The translations under genes and the position numbers were made by a program. The notes below the pieces were generated by a model. It was given only the letters and a program-made list of their open reading frames with translations, made no database searches and was not told the origin of the DNA. A DNA stretch of 64,000 nucleotides from Sphingomonas sp. C3-2 (GTDB taxonomy: Bacteria; Pseudomonadota; Alphaproteobacteria; Sphingomonadales; Sphingomonadaceae): positions 434,001 through 498,000 of the forward strand of contig NZ_CP130322.1 of the NCBI RefSeq assembly GCF_033025475.1, written 5' to 3'. Of the stretch, positions 47,511-56,991 are shown one piece after another (position 1 is the first letter of the stretch; every line of letters starts with the position of its first letter).

Positions 47511-49736
47511 TCATTTCCGGAGCACGGAACGGTCGAGAAAATTCTCGATCGTCTTCCACAGATGGACGCTCACGCCCTCCCCCGCCACGCGGTGGGTTTG
47601 CCCGGGATAGACCATCGTTTCGAAGGAATGGCCCGCCGACTGGAGCCGGGCCATGAGCGCGGTCGAATTCTCGAAGACCACATTGTCGTCCGCCATGCCG
47701 TGGATCAGCAGCAGCGGATCGGCAATCTTCGTGGCATTGGCGATGGCGCCGGCCTGTTCATAAGACGCAGGATCGGTCGTCGGACTGCCCAGATACCGCT
47801 CGGTATAATGGGTGTCGTACAATTCCCATTTCGTCACCGGCGCGCCCGAGATACCGGCGGCAAACACGCCCGGTGCCGCCTGCAGCAACCGCAGCGTCAT
47901 GAAGCCGCCATAGGACCAGCCATAAACCGCGATCTTGGATGGATCGACAAAGTCCTGCGCCTTGAGCCAGTTCACACCCGCAAGCTGATCGGCAACCTCG
48001 ACGGTGCCCATCGCCTTGTGGATCTGATCTTCGAACGCCTTGCCGCGATCGGGCGTGCCGCGCCCGTCGACCGAAAAGACGATCCAGCCCTTGTCGACCA
48101 GATATTGGTGCAGCCCCCCGCCCCAGTTCGCGGTGACCTGCCGCCCGCCGCCGGGGCCGCCATAAACCTGTACAAAGACGGGATAGCGCTTGCCCGGCTC
48201 GATCCGCGGTGTGAGCAGTTTGTAGTGCAGCGTGCTGCCGTCGGCCGCCTGCATCGTGCCGAAACGCGTAGGCTCATGGCTGGCGAGATAGGGCGCATAG
48301 GGATGACCGGCGGAGAGTTCGTTGCGCTCGATCCAGTTCAGCCGCTTGCCCATATTGTCGGCCAGATAGACCTGTTCGGGCTGGCCGGGCGTCGCATGGG
48401 TGATGATCGCCCGGGTGGCACCGCCGTCCATGACCGCGCTGTTCCAGCTTCCCGCCTCGGTCAGCCGCGTGACATGGCCGGGGCGCGCGATATCGACGGC
48501 GTAGAGATGCTGTTCGACCGGGGTTTCGCGATTGCCGAGGAAATAGACGCGGCCCTTGGCCTGATCGACGCCGACGACCTGCTTGACCGCCCAGTCGCCG
48601 CTGGTGAGCTGGGTCCAGTTGCCGTCCTTGAGGCGGTAGATATGCGCATAGCCGCTGCGTTCAGATGTCCAGATCAGGCTGCCATCCTTGAGCGCGCGCA
48701 GATTGCTGTGGAGATTGATCCAGCTCTTGGCGGTTTCAGCGAACAACGGGGTCGCCTTGCCCGTGGCGGGATCGACGCTCAGTACATCGAGCACCGTCTG
48801 CGCGCGGTTTTCGCGCTGCACGATGAGCGCGCTGCCATCGGGCAGCCAGTCGGCCCGCGCGAGATAATAATCGGGGTCTGTCCCCAGATCGACCTTCACC
48901 GGCTGCGAACCATCGGCACGCATCACATAGAGATCGACGCGCGCATTGGGCGTGCCCGCGCGCGGATAGCGCTGATCGTAGATCTTGGTGCCGTCGGCGC
49001 CGATGGCGGCGCGGCTGACGACCATTACGTCGGCCTCGTCGACGCGTGCGACGGCGATATGGCTGTCATCGGGCGACCACCAGCTGCCGCGCGACCGATC
49101 CATTTCCTCCTGCGCGACGAATTCGGAAACGCCCCAGGTGACGGTGCCCGCACCGTCGCTGGTGAGCTGGCGTTCGGTGCCGCTTCTCAGATCGAGCGCG
49201 AACAGATTTTGATCGCGCACGAAGGAGACAAAGCCACCGCGCGGGCTGATCGTGGCGTTGAGTTCGCCTGCGGCGGTTTCGGTAAGGCGCCGCACCTTGC
49301 CGTCGCGCGTGGCGAGGAAGAGATCGCCGTCAAGGGGCACGAGCAGACTCTTGCCATCGGGCGCCCAGTCATAGGCGACGATACCGCGCGTGCCGCCGAT
49401 GCGCGCGCGTTCGCGCTGCATCTTTTCCTCTTCGGAAATCTGGCCGCCCGAACCGAACTTCTCGGAATCGACAAGCATCGACGCGCGGCCGGTGCGCGTA
49501 TCGATGGCCCAGAGATCGTAACGATCGCGGTCCTGCGGGCGGTTGCGAAGCAGGGTGACGAGCGAGCCGTCGGGCGACAATTTGAGCATGCGCGGACGCT
49601 GGCCGCTGAGATCGGGGCTGGCAAAGACACGCTCCAGCGTCAGCGGCATGGGGGCAACCGTCTCAGCCATGGCCGGCGCAGCCTGTGCCGAAATGAACGC
49701 CGCCCCCGCGAGCAACCATATATCCCTGATCCTCAA
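47511..49736 (-). CDS. Exported S9B dipeptidyl-peptidase IV-like serine peptidase
   Basis: About 741 residues: a signal peptide (IWLLAGAAFISAQAAPAMA), a DPP IV-type beta-propeller, and a C-terminal alpha/beta hydrolase with nucleophile Ser608 in GWSYGGFMT, HGMADDNVVFEN for the Asp, and His715 in GQTHRVAG. The propeller includes EFVAQEEMDRSRG, holding the Glu pair that binds the substrate amino group, so X-Pro dipeptidase activity is likely. The start is uncertain: TTG 49736 leaves a compact signal peptide, and TTG 49766 lies further upstream. No in-frame ATG is available near the signal sequence. Confidence 0.92.
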   Translation of the reverse strand: MRIRDIWLLAGAAFISAQAAPAMAETVAPMPLTLERVFASPDLSGQRPRMLKLSPDGSLVTLLRNRPQDRDRYDLWAIDTRTGRASMLVDSEKFGSGGQISEEEKMQRERARIGGTRGIVAYDWAPDGKSLLVPLDGDLFLATRDGKVRRLTETAAGELNATISPRGGFVSFVRDQNLFALDLRSGTERQLTSDGAGTVTWGVSEFVAQEEMDRSRGSWWSPDDSHIAVARVDEADVMVVSRAAIGADGTKIYDQRYPRAGTPNARVDLYVMRADGSQPVKVDLGTDPDYYLARADWLPDGSALIVQRENRAQTVLDVLSVDPATGKATPLFAETAKSWINLHSNLRALKDGSLIWTSERSGYAHIYRLKDGNWTQLTSGDWAVKQVVGVDQAKGRVYFLGNRETPVEQHLYAVDIARPGHVTRLTEAGSWNSAVMDGGATRAIITHATPGQPEQVYLADNMGKRLNWIERNELSAGHPYAPYLASHEPTRFGTMQAADGSTLHYKLLTPRIEPGKRYPVFVQVYGGPGGGRQVTANWGGGLHQYLVDKGWIVFSVDGRGTPDRGKAFEDQIHKAMGTVEVADQLAGVNWLKAQDFVDPSKIAVYGWSYGGFMTLRLLQAAPGVFAAGISGAPVTKWELYDTHYTERYLGSPTTDPASYEQAGAIANATKIADPLLLIHGMADDNVVFENSTALMARLQSAGHSFETMVYPGQTHRVAGEGVSVHLWKTIENFLDRSVLRK

Positions 49737-49773
49737 TATCCTGACCTTCCATGCGCATGCCCGCAAAACGAAA

Positions 49774-49809
49774 ATGGGCGCCGGCAGACTTATCGCTGCC
49801 GACGCCCAT
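49774..49809 (-). terminator. Rho-independent terminator of the ffh-rplS operon
   Basis: Fourteen-base arms (ATGGGCG.CGGCAG type) with one position that is a G-U pair on the minus strand, followed there by a T-rich TTTTCGTTTTG. It lies 34 bases after the rplS stop and just upstream of the S9 peptidase gene. Confidence 0.87.
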
Positions 49810-49843
49810 TCGAAAGTATTTAAGCAGTATCTGCCGGAGCCGA

Positions 49844-50221
49844 TCAGGCTTCGGTGCTGCGCGTGTCGCGACGTTCGGCGATACGAGCGGCCTTACCGGT
49901 ACGGCCACGCAGATAGTACAGCTTCGCACGGCGAACGGCGCCCTTGCGGACGACTTCGACCGAGTCGATGTTGGGCGAATAGAGCGGAAATACGCGTTCC
50001 ACGCCTTCACCGAAGGAGAGCTTACGAACGGTGAACGACGAGCCCATGCCCTTGTTCGAACGCGCGATGCAGACGCCTTCATAGGCCTGAACGCGGTGAC
50101 GCTCGCCTTCGATGACCTTCACGCCGACGCGGACGGTGTCGCCCGGACGGAATTCAGGAATCTTCTTGGCTTCGTTGAACTTGGCAATCTGCTCGGCTTC
50201 GAGCGTCTGGATGAGGTTCAT
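49844..50221 (-). CDS. rplS: Large ribosomal subunit protein bL19
   Basis: bL19 sits at the 30S-50S interface. The 125-residue product shows [54 protein letters not shown] and [37 protein letters not shown], all conserved. ATG 50221 has AAGGA nine bases upstream; ATG 50227, two codons earlier, overlaps the trmD stop as TGATG and is possible. Last gene before the terminator. Confidence 0.97.
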   Translation of the reverse strand: MNLIQTLEAEQIAKFNEAKKIPEFRPGDTVRVGVKVIEGERHRVQAYEGVCIARSNKGMGSSFTVRKLSFGEGVERVFPLYSPNIDSVEVVRKGAVRRAKLYYLRGRTGKAARIAERRDTRSTEA

Positions 50222-50226
50222 GCTCA

Positions 50227-50964
50227 TCAGTCCTTCTTCTTTTGCCGCGCACCAGAGGGCGACTGGTCCCGAGCACCGACATAGCGCTCCCAAAGGTCCG
50301 GCCGCCTTAGCCGTGTATCTTCCTCCGCCCTTTGTTTCCGCCAGGCGGCGATTTTCGCGTGATCCCCCGATCGCAGCACTTCAGGGATCGCACGCCCTTC
50401 CCACAATTGGGGTCGGGTATAATGCGGATATTCGAGAAGCCCCGTTTCGAAGCTCTCGTCATCACCGCTTGAAGCGGCGCCCATTACGCCGGGAAGCAGC
50501 CGAATGCAAGCGTCAAGCACAATGATTGCGGCGGTTTCGCCGCCTGAGAGAATGAAATCGCCGATCGAAACCGGCTCGATCGGGCGTCCTTCGAAAATCC
50601 GCTCGTCAAAGCCTTCGAAGCGGCCGCAAAGCAGCGTGATGCCGGGCCCCGCCGCCAGTTCGCGCACACGCTGCTGCGTCAGCGGCCGTCCACGCGGCGT
50701 CATCGCCAGAACCGGGCTGTCGGGCTGACGCGCCAGCGCATGATCGACCGCAGAGGCGATCACATCGGGCTTCAGCACCATCCCCGCCCCGCCACCCGCC
50801 GGCGTATCATCGACCGAGCGATGCTTGTCGGTCGCGAAATCGCGGATCTGGATCGGATCGCACGACCATGTGCCCTCGGCCAGCGCACGACCGGCAAGCG
50901 AGGTGCCAAGCGGACCGGGAAACATCTCGGGGTAAAGCGTGAGGATCTGGGCTGCAAATGTCAT
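50227..50964 (-). CDS. trmD: tRNA (guanine-37-N1)-methyltransferase TrmD
   Basis: TrmD makes m1G37 with SAM and prevents +1 frameshifts. The 245-residue SPOUT enzyme shows [29 protein letters not shown] (trefoil-knot region), [13 protein letters not shown] and [21 protein letters not shown] start at ATG 50964 ([15 protein letters not shown]), as in the family; eleven upstream codons are open but not conserved. Shares an operon with rpsP, rimM and rplS. Confidence 0.97.
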   Translation of the reverse strand: MTFAAQILTLYPEMFPGPLGTSLAGRALAEGTWSCDPIQIRDFATDKHRSVDDTPAGGGAGMVLKPDVIASAVDHALARQPDSPVLAMTPRGRPLTQQRVRELAAGPGITLLCGRFEGFDERIFEGRPIEPVSIGDFILSGGETAAIIVLDACIRLLPGVMGAASSGDDESFETGLLEYPHYTRPQLWEGRAIPEVLRSGDHAKIAAWRKQRAEEDTRLRRPDLWERYVGARDQSPSGARQKKKD

Positions 50965-51022
50965 CGCCAGCCCCAATGGCCCAGTGCGCGCCGCCATGCA
51001 ATGGAGCGGCTAAACGGCCAGA

Positions 51023-51301
51023 TCATATACGGTAGCGTTCGAACCGGTGCAGCGCGGCGAGCGTGCCCGCAAGCCCGGCCAGCCAGAAACTGGCCCCGCC
51101 CAGAAAAGCGTCATCACCAGGCATATCGAGGATCGCAGTCAGCGCGAGAAAGAGCGTGACGACCTGGCTGAACAGCAAGCCGACCGCGACGCGGGCATGC
51201 GCCTCAGCAAGGCCAATACGGCGCGAAAACTGATATCCGATCGCAGCCGACAATATTCCGGCCACCACGGCCAGGATCAGCGCGAAAAGCTCGGCAATCA
51301 C
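51023..51301 (-). CDS. Small membrane protein inserted between rimM and trmD
   Basis: The 92-residue product starts at GTG 51301, overlapping the rimM TGA as GTGA. It has a hydrophobic N-terminal helix (ELFALILAVVAGILSAAIGY), a basic turn (QFSRRIG), and two more hydrophobic stretches (GLLFSQVVTLFLALTAIL; GGASFWLAGLAGTLAALHRF), so three membrane segments. I do not recognise it. The coupled start and the absence of a terminator mean it is expressed with the ribosomal operon. Confidence 0.75.
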   Translation of the reverse strand: MIAELFALILAVVAGILSAAIGYQFSRRIGLAEAHARVAVGLLFSQVVTLFLALTAILDMPGDDAFLGGASFWLAGLAGTLAALHRFERYRI

Positions 51302-51774
51302 TGATCGGCGAAAGCGGCTTCGACGACGAGGGTTTCGCCCCATTCGGGGACGGCGGCCATCGGCACCATGAAGCGCTTGCCGGTCGGGCGTTCGATCTCG
51401 ATGACATCGCCCGCGCCGAAATTGTCGATCGCAACGACGGTGCCCAGCGCTTCACCATCGGTGGAAACGGCCGGCAGCCCGATCAGATCGACATGATAAT
51501 ATTCGCCCGGCGCAAGCGGCGGAAGCGCATCGCGGGGGACGGAAATCTCGGTGCCGCGATATTTTTCCGCGGCGTTTCGGTCGCCGATCTCGGCGAAGCG
51601 GGCGATGGCACCATTGGGGCCATCGCGCACGCTTTTCAGGGTCAGCGCTCCATCATTGAAGCGCTTGTGCGCCTTGAGGCTGGTCACGTCGTCCGCGAAC
51701 AGTTTCAGGCGCACCTCCCCCGTCACGCCATGCGCACCAATGATGACGGCGAGCGTAACGGGGCGAGCAGACAA
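51298..51774 (-). CDS. rimM: Ribosome maturation factor RimM
   Basis: RimM binds uS19 and assists 30S head maturation and 16S processing. The 158-residue product has VTLAVIIGAHGVTGEVRLKLFAD, AEKYRGTEISVPRDALPPL, EYYHVDLIGL and the PRC-barrel segment VVAIDNFGAGDVIEIERPTG.RFMVP. The start is the TTG at 51774, three bases after rpsP, preceded by GAGGG; no better start exists in frame. Confidence 0.95.
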   Translation of the reverse strand: MSARPVTLAVIIGAHGVTGEVRLKLFADDVTSLKAHKRFNDGALTLKSVRDGPNGAIARFAEIGDRNAAEKYRGTEISVPRDALPPLAPGEYYHVDLIGLPAVSTDGEALGTVVAIDNFGAGDVIEIERPTGKRFMVPMAAVPEWGETLVVEAAFADQ

Positions 51775-51777
51775 GGC

Positions 51778-52233
51778 TTAGCCCTCAGCCTGTTCTTCAG
51801 CCGGCGCTGCGTCTTCAGCAGGCGCAGCTTCTTCGGCCGGTGCGGCAGCGGCAGCAGCAGCGGCTTCAGCAGCTTCTGCGGCAGCGGCTTCGGCTGCAGC
51901 AGCCTTTTCAGCCTTTTCTTCCAGGCGTTCCTTGGCCTTTTCGCCGAGTTCGCCCTTCTTGGGGTTGTTGCGGGCTGCGCGTTCCTTGATGCCGGCTACG
52001 TCGAGGAAGCGAGCAACGCGATCGGTGGGCTGCGCGCCGACCGAGAGCCAGTGCTTCAGACGATCGGCGTTAAGGGTGACGCGGTTCGCATCGTCCTTGG
52101 CGAGGAGCGGATTGTAGGTGCCAACCTTCTCGATGAAGTTACCATCGCGCGGGCTGCGCGCGTCGGCAACGACGATACGGTAGTAAGGGCGCTTCTTGGA
52201 ACCGCCACGCGACAGGCGAATGGAAACTGCCAT
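51778..52233 (-). CDS. rpsP: Small ribosomal subunit protein bS16 with long Ala/Glu-rich tail
   Basis: The first about 85 residues are bS16: [38 protein letters not shown], and [15 protein letters not shown]. The protein then runs on to 151 residues, with a charged helix ([20 protein letters not shown]) and an Ala/Glu/Pro repeat. Alphaproteobacterial bS16 proteins often have extensions, but about 65 extra residues is long. It is probably solvent-exposed. The gene starts the rpsP-rimM-trmD-rplS block 57 bases after ffh. Confidence 0.96.
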   Translation of the reverse strand: MAVSIRLSRGGSKKRPYYRIVVADARSPRDGNFIEKVGTYNPLLAKDDANRVTLNADRLKHWLSVGAQPTDRVARFLDVAGIKERAARNNPKKGELGEKAKERLEEKAEKAAAAEAAAAEAAEAAAAAAAAPAEEAAPAEDAAPAEEQAEG

Positions 52234-52290
52234 GATCTTCTTCCTTCTTCTTAAACTGTGAAAAACTTTAAAAATTCAACGTCGTAACAA

Positions 52291-53769
52291 TTATTTCTTC
52301 ATGAACTTGTCGAAGCCAGGCGGAAGCTTGGGCATCCCACCCGGGCCGCCGGGAAGCCCCGGAAGCCCGGCCGGGGGCTGTGCCCCGCCGGCACCGCCAC
52401 CGCCGAGCATGCCGCCGAGACCGCCCATGCCGCCCTTGGCGAACAGCGCGCCCAGCCCCTTGAGGCCGCCCATCTTCTTGATCTTCTTCATCGCGGTCGA
52501 CATTTCCTGGTGCATCTTGAGGAGGCGGTTCACCTCCTGCACCGTCGTGCCGCTGCCGTTCGCCACGCGGATCTTGCGCTTGGCGTTCATGAGTTCGGGC
52601 TTGCTCCGCTCCTTGGCGGTCATCGACGAGATGATCGCATCGAGGCGGTTCAGAATCTTGTCGTCGACCTGGCCATTGGCCATCGCGTTCTGCACCTTCT
52701 TGATGCCCGGAAGCATCGAGGCGAGCGCGCCAAGGCCGCCCATGCGGCGCATCTGTTCGAGCTGGGCGCGCAGATCATTCAAGTCGAACTGGCCCTTGGC
52801 CATTTTCTGCGCGAGCTTTTCAGCCTCGTCAGCCTGAATGGTTTCAGCGGCGCGTTCGACAAGGCTGACAACGTCGCCCATGCCGAGGATACGGCCCGCG
52901 ACGCGGCTGGGATGGAACGGCTCGAGCTGATCGAGCTTTTCGCCCATACCCGCAAACTTGATCGGCTTGCCGGTGACGGCGCGCATCGAGAGCGCCGCAC
53001 CACCACGCGCATCACCGTCCATACGCGTCAGCACGACGCCGGTCAGCGCAACCTGTTCCGAGAAGCTCTTGGCGACGTTGACGGCGTCCTGACCGGTGAG
53101 CGAGTCGACGACCAGCAGGATTTCCTGCGGGTTGGCGACGTCGGCCACGGCCTTCATCTCGTCCATCAGCGCCTGATCGACGTGGAGACGGCCCGCGGTA
53201 TCGAGGACGAGAACGTCGAAGCCCTGAAGCTTGGCGGCCTGCAGCGCGCGCTTGGCGATATCGACGGGCTGCTGGCCCGCAATGATCGGCAGCGTCGCGA
53301 CATTCGTCTGCGTGCCGAGGGTTGCAAGCTGTTCCTGCGCGGCCGGGCGATTGACGTCGAGCGACGCCATCAGGACCTTCTTGCGATCCTTTTCGGTGAG
53401 CCGCTTGGAAATCTTGGCGCTGGTGGTCGTCTTACCCGAGCCCTGCAGACCGACCATCATGATGACGACGGGCGGGTTTGCGTTGAGATCGAGTTCGCTG
53501 GTTTCCGAGCCGAGCATGTCAACGAGCGCGTCGTTGACGATCTTGACGACCTGCTGGCCGGGCGTGATCGATTTCAGGACCGACTGGCCAACGGCTTCTT
53601 CGGTAACCTTGTCGACGAATTCGCGTACAACGGGCAGCGCGACGTCGGCCTCGAGCAAGGCAATGCGCACCTCGCGCATGGCTGCACGTACATCAGCCTC
53701 GCCCAGTGCACCGCGGCCGCGCAGGCGATCAAATACGCCGCCAAGCCGATCGCTCAAGGATTCAAACAT
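52291..53769 (-). CDS. ffh: Signal recognition particle protein Ffh (SRP54)
   Basis: Ffh binds 4.5S RNA and hydrophobic signal sequences and docks on FtsY. The 492-residue product has the N domain, G domain with GLQGSGKTTTSAKI (Gly107-Lys113), DTAGRLHVDQ and TRMDGDARGGAALS, and a C-terminal M domain with MLPGIKK and RIRVANGSGTTVQEVNRLL-type RNA-binding segments, ending in a Gly/Met/Pro-rich tail. ATG 53769 gives the conserved MFESLSDRL start. FtsY is also in this window at 58241. Confidence 0.98.
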   Translation of the reverse strand: MFESLSDRLGGVFDRLRGRGALGEADVRAAMREVRIALLEADVALPVVREFVDKVTEEAVGQSVLKSITPGQQVVKIVNDALVDMLGSETSELDLNANPPVVIMMVGLQGSGKTTTSAKISKRLTEKDRKKVLMASLDVNRPAAQEQLATLGTQTNVATLPIIAGQQPVDIAKRALQAAKLQGFDVLVLDTAGRLHVDQALMDEMKAVADVANPQEILLVVDSLTGQDAVNVAKSFSEQVALTGVVLTRMDGDARGGAALSMRAVTGKPIKFAGMGEKLDQLEPFHPSRVAGRILGMGDVVSLVERAAETIQADEAEKLAQKMAKGQFDLNDLRAQLEQMRRMGGLGALASMLPGIKKVQNAMANGQVDDKILNRLDAIISSMTAKERSKPELMNAKRKIRVANGSGTTVQEVNRLLKMHQEMSTAMKKIKKMGGLKGLGALFAKGGMGGLGGMLGGGGAGGAQPPAGLPGLPGGPGGMPKLPPGFDKFMKK

Positions 53770-53977
53770 CGTCACTTCCCTTTCCCGAACCGGACCAAGA
53801 TCAAAACGCAAAACACGCCGGCGGACGAAACCTCGTCGGCCAGCGCGCACCCATGGGCGCATATGTTTCGTTCATGGTCGGAACGATTTGGCGGGCAGAT
53901 AATCGAAATTTGCAAAGCAGGCAAGACCACCCGTTTCTTTAACGCCTTCTACACGCTTTGCGGACACAAGCGGAGAT

Positions 53978-55633
53978 ATGAACCACCCGTCCCATTCGTC
54001 AGGACTCGCGAGCGCTTCCCCGCCGCCAATGCGCGGAGACAGGCGCCGCAAGTCTCACCTTTCAGGCATTGTTGCGATCATCGCCTTGCTGCTTTTGGTG
54101 GCGACGGGCAGCACGCTGATGACGAGCATCGGCCAGGCGTTGCGGGGTGGCGGCCCTGTCGATCCGTTGGCGGCGGCGACGCTGGTTCTGAACCTTGCGC
54201 TGATCGCGATCGGCTGGTTCCGCCATGCCGCACTTTCACGTGAAGTATCGCGCAGCGGCATGGCCGAAGCGCATGCGCGCCAGATGGCCGACCGTGATCC
54301 CCTGACCGGATTCCTCAACCGCCGCGCCTTTGCCGGAGAAGGCGACACGCTGATCGCGCGCGCGCGCCGCAAAGGACAATCGGTAGCGGTGCTTGCGGTT
54401 GACCTCGACAATTTCAAGAATATCAACGATCTCCACGGCCACGCCACGGGCGATGCACTGCTGCTCGCGGTATCGACCGAAATCGGCCGCGCCATTCCCG
54501 ACGATGCGATCGTTGCCCGGCTTGGCGGCGACGAATTCGCCTGCGCGCTGCTGTTTGACGCGCGCGGCCGCGACAATATCGCCCGGACGGCCGAGCAGAT
54601 TGTGGGACGCCTCTCCCTCCCCTTCGACGCGGCGGGCATCCACGCGCATATCAGCGCATCGGTGGGCATCGCCTGCACGTCGGACGGGCAGGAAAGCATC
54701 GAGGCACTGATGCGACGTGCCGATATCGCGATGTATGCGGCAAAGAATTCGGGGCGGAACCGCCATTGCTGGTTCGATTCCTCGATGGAGCGCGCGCTCG
54801 AACTGCGCAACGCCATCGAGGCGGGGCTGAAGATTGGCATTCCGCGCGGCGAATTCGTGCCCTATTACGAACAGCAGATCGACCTGAGCACGGGCCGGCT
54901 TCACGGCTTTGAAGTGCTTGCGCGCTGGAACAGCGCCGCCTTCGGTCTGATGGCGCCCGACACGTTCGTGCCGGTGGCCGAGGAAACCGGGATGATCAGC
55001 GATCTTTCGCTCGCCATCATCAAACAGGCACTGGAACATGGCCGCGACTGGGACCAGGCGCTTACGCTTTCGGTGAACATCTCCCCGACCCAGCTCAAGG
55101 ACCCCTGGCTTTCGCAGAAACTGGTGAAGCTGCTCGTCGAAACCGGATTTCCGCCGAGCCGGCTTGAAGTGGAAATCACCGAAAGCGCGCTGTTCGAAAA
55201 TCTGGGCCTGGCCCAGTCGATCGTCGGCAGCCTCAAGAACCAGGGCATCCAGCTGGCGCTCGACGATTTTGGCACTGGATACAGTTCGCTCGCGCATCTG
55301 CGCGCGCTGCCCTTCGACCGAATCAAGATCGATCGCAGCTTTGTCTCGTCGATCAATGAAAATGCCGAAAGCGCAGCAATCGTAAACGCCATCACCCGGC
55401 TGAGCGACAGCCTTGGCCTGCCCGTCACCGCCGAAGGCGTCGAAACCGGCGCCATCGAACAGCGGCTCCGGACACTTGGCGTACATAAGGGGCAGGGCTG
55501 GCATTTCGGCAAGCCCATGCCCATCGATCAGGTGAACAAGCTGCTCGCCGAAAAGAACCTGCTGCCCGCACGCCGCGCGGCGATCGAACTGCCGCAGAGC
55601 GAAACGGTCAGAAGGTTTCCCCGGGTCGGCTGA
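53978..55633 (+). CDS. Membrane GGDEF/EAL dual-domain c-di-GMP protein
   Basis: The 551-residue protein has two membrane segments (about 28-50 and 63-82), an intact GGDEF motif at 183-187 (ARLGGDEF), and an EAL domain with EVLARW at 312, VEITESALFENL, DDFGTGYSSLAHLRALPFDRIKID and AEGVE. EVL in place of EAL occurs in active enzymes. No RxxD I-site stands before the GGDEF (PDDAIVAR). Net activity cannot be told. It is divergent from ffh; its end overlaps the DUF924 gene on the other strand by 26 bases. Confidence 0.93.
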   Translation: MNHPSHSSGLASASPPPMRGDRRRKSHLSGIVAIIALLLLVATGSTLMTSIGQALRGGGPVDPLAAATLVLNLALIAIGWFRHAALSREVSRSGMAEAHARQMADRDPLTGFLNRRAFAGEGDTLIARARRKGQSVAVLAVDLDNFKNINDLHGHATGDALLLAVSTEIGRAIPDDAIVARLGGDEFACALLFDARGRDNIARTAEQIVGRLSLPFDAAGIHAHISASVGIACTSDGQESIEALMRRADIAMYAAKNSGRNRHCWFDSSMERALELRNAIEAGLKIGIPRGEFVPYYEQQIDLSTGRLHGFEVLARWNSAAFGLMAPDTFVPVAEETGMISDLSLAIIKQALEHGRDWDQALTLSVNISPTQLKDPWLSQKLVKLLVETGFPPSRLEVEITESALFENLGLAQSIVGSLKNQGIQLALDDFGTGYSSLAHLRALPFDRIKIDRSFVSSINENAESAAIVNAITRLSDSLGLPVTAEGVETGAIEQRLRTLGVHKGQGWHFGKPMPIDQVNKLLAEKNLLPARRAAIELPQSETVRRFPRVG

Positions 55634-56168
55634 GCATTTCGGCCTCCTCCGGCGTGCTCTGGCGCCCGAGCGCAAGGTTGCGCTGCGGGAAGCGGCCATA
55701 ACGCTCGATCTGAGCGGCATGGCGGACGGCAAAATCGAGCAGCAACGGATCGCCCATTCCCTCGAACAGCTGAACGCACAGCGCCTGATCGTCGATATCC
55801 TCGGAATGCATCAGCGGCATATAGAGGAATTGTCGTTCGACGACCGTCATCCCCCTGTCCCATTCCCTGGTCAGGGCAAGGCGCGTCAGTTCGCGCGCAA
55901 GCGGATCGGTTGCAAATGCCTCCGCCTCCCCCCGGAAGATGTTGCGGGAGAACTGATCGAACAGGATGATCGCCGCCAGTAGCATATCGGGTTCGTTCCG
56001 CCATGCGCTGGCATTGTCCGCCTTCACCTCGGCACGAAGCGCCCCGAAACGGCCGGCGATTTCGCGGTCAAGCGCAGCATCCTTGACGAAACGCCGTTCG
56101 GGCGGGGTTTCGACCAACCAGAAGTCGAGTATTTCACGGGCCCGCAGGTGGACTTCGGAGCGGCGCAT
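55608..56168 (-). CDS. DUF924 family protein
   Basis: The 186-residue product has the family pattern: REILDFWL near the start, RFVKDAALDREI, AAIILFDQFSRNIFRGEAEAFATDPLA, and FLYMPLMHSEDIDDQALCVQLF. The fold is a TPR-like helical one and no function is known. ATG 56168 is preferred to ATG 56186, because the latter lies back to back with the dapF start codon (shared CATG); neither has a good ribosome-binding site. Confidence 0.9.
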   Translation of the reverse strand: MRRSEVHLRAREILDFWLVETPPERRFVKDAALDREIAGRFGALRAEVKADNASAWRNEPDMLLAAIILFDQFSRNIFRGEAEAFATDPLARELTRLALTREWDRGMTVVERQFLYMPLMHSEDIDDQALCVQLFEGMGDPLLLDFAVRHAAQIERYGRFPQRNLALGRQSTPEEAEMLSRPGETF

Positions 56169-56184
56169 GCCTAGATCGCGATTC

Positions 56185-56991
56185 ATGAGCGTACGCTTTC
56201 ACAAAATGCACGGGCTGGGCAATGATTTCGTCGTGATCGACGGACGCGAAACGCCGGTCGCCCTCGACAACGGACAGGTCCGCGCGATTGCCGACCGGCG
56301 CACGGGCGTTGGCTGCGACCAGTTGATCGTGATCGAGCGCTCCAGCGTGGCCGATGCAAAAATGCGTATCTTCAACGCCGATGGCGGCGAAGTGGAAGCG
56401 TGCGGCAATGCCACGCGCTGTGTTGCACGGCTGCTGGGCGAAGATGTCCGCATCGAGACGATGGCCGGCATCCTGCATGGCACGACCGATGCACTGGGCG
56501 CGACCGTCGACATGGGGGCGCCACGCTTCGACTGGCAAACCATTCCGCTATCCTATGCGATGGACACGCGCGACATGCCCGTGGGCTGGGACGCGGGGCT
56601 GGAACGGCCCACGGCCGTCAATGTCGGCAATCCGCATGTCATTTTCTTCGTGCCCGACACCGATGCGGTTCCGCTCGATCAGGTGGGGCCTGTGGTTGAA
56701 ACCGATCCGCTTTTCCCGGACCGGATCAACGTGAACGTCGCGACGATCGTCGATCGCAGCCATATCCGCCTGCGCGTGTGGGAACGCGGCGTCGGGCTGA
56801 CCCAGGCCTGCGGCACGGGTGCCTGCGCCACGGCGGTGGCGGCGATCCGCCTCGGGCTGGCGGACGGCCCGGTTACCGTGACGCTGCCCGGCGGCGACCT
56901 GATCATCGACTGGCGCGACGGCGAAACGATCCGCATGACCGGCCCCGCCACCCATGTCTTCACCGGGGAACTGGACGCGGACGCGCTCTGA
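56185..56991 (+). CDS. dapF: Diaminopimelate epimerase DapF
   Basis: DapF interconverts LL- and meso-diaminopimelate for peptidoglycan and lysine. The 268-residue product has MHGLGNDFVVIDG, catalytic Cys73 in EACGNATRCV, VNVGNPHVIFFV, and catalytic Cys209 in ACGTGACATAV. It starts a coupled chain: its TGA overlaps the mtaB ATG as TGATG. Its promoter must lie inside the divergent DUF924 gene, or transcription reads through from upstream. Confidence 0.97.
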   Translation: MSVRFHKMHGLGNDFVVIDGRETPVALDNGQVRAIADRRTGVGCDQLIVIERSSVADAKMRIFNADGGEVEACGNATRCVARLLGEDVRIETMAGILHGTTDALGATVDMGAPRFDWQTIPLSYAMDTRDMPVGWDAGLERPTAVNVGNPHVIFFVPDTDAVPLDQVGPVVETDPLFPDRINVNVATIVDRSHIRLRVWERGVGLTQACGTGACATAVAAIRLGLADGPVTVTLPGGDLIIDWRDGETIRMTGPATHVFTGELDADAL

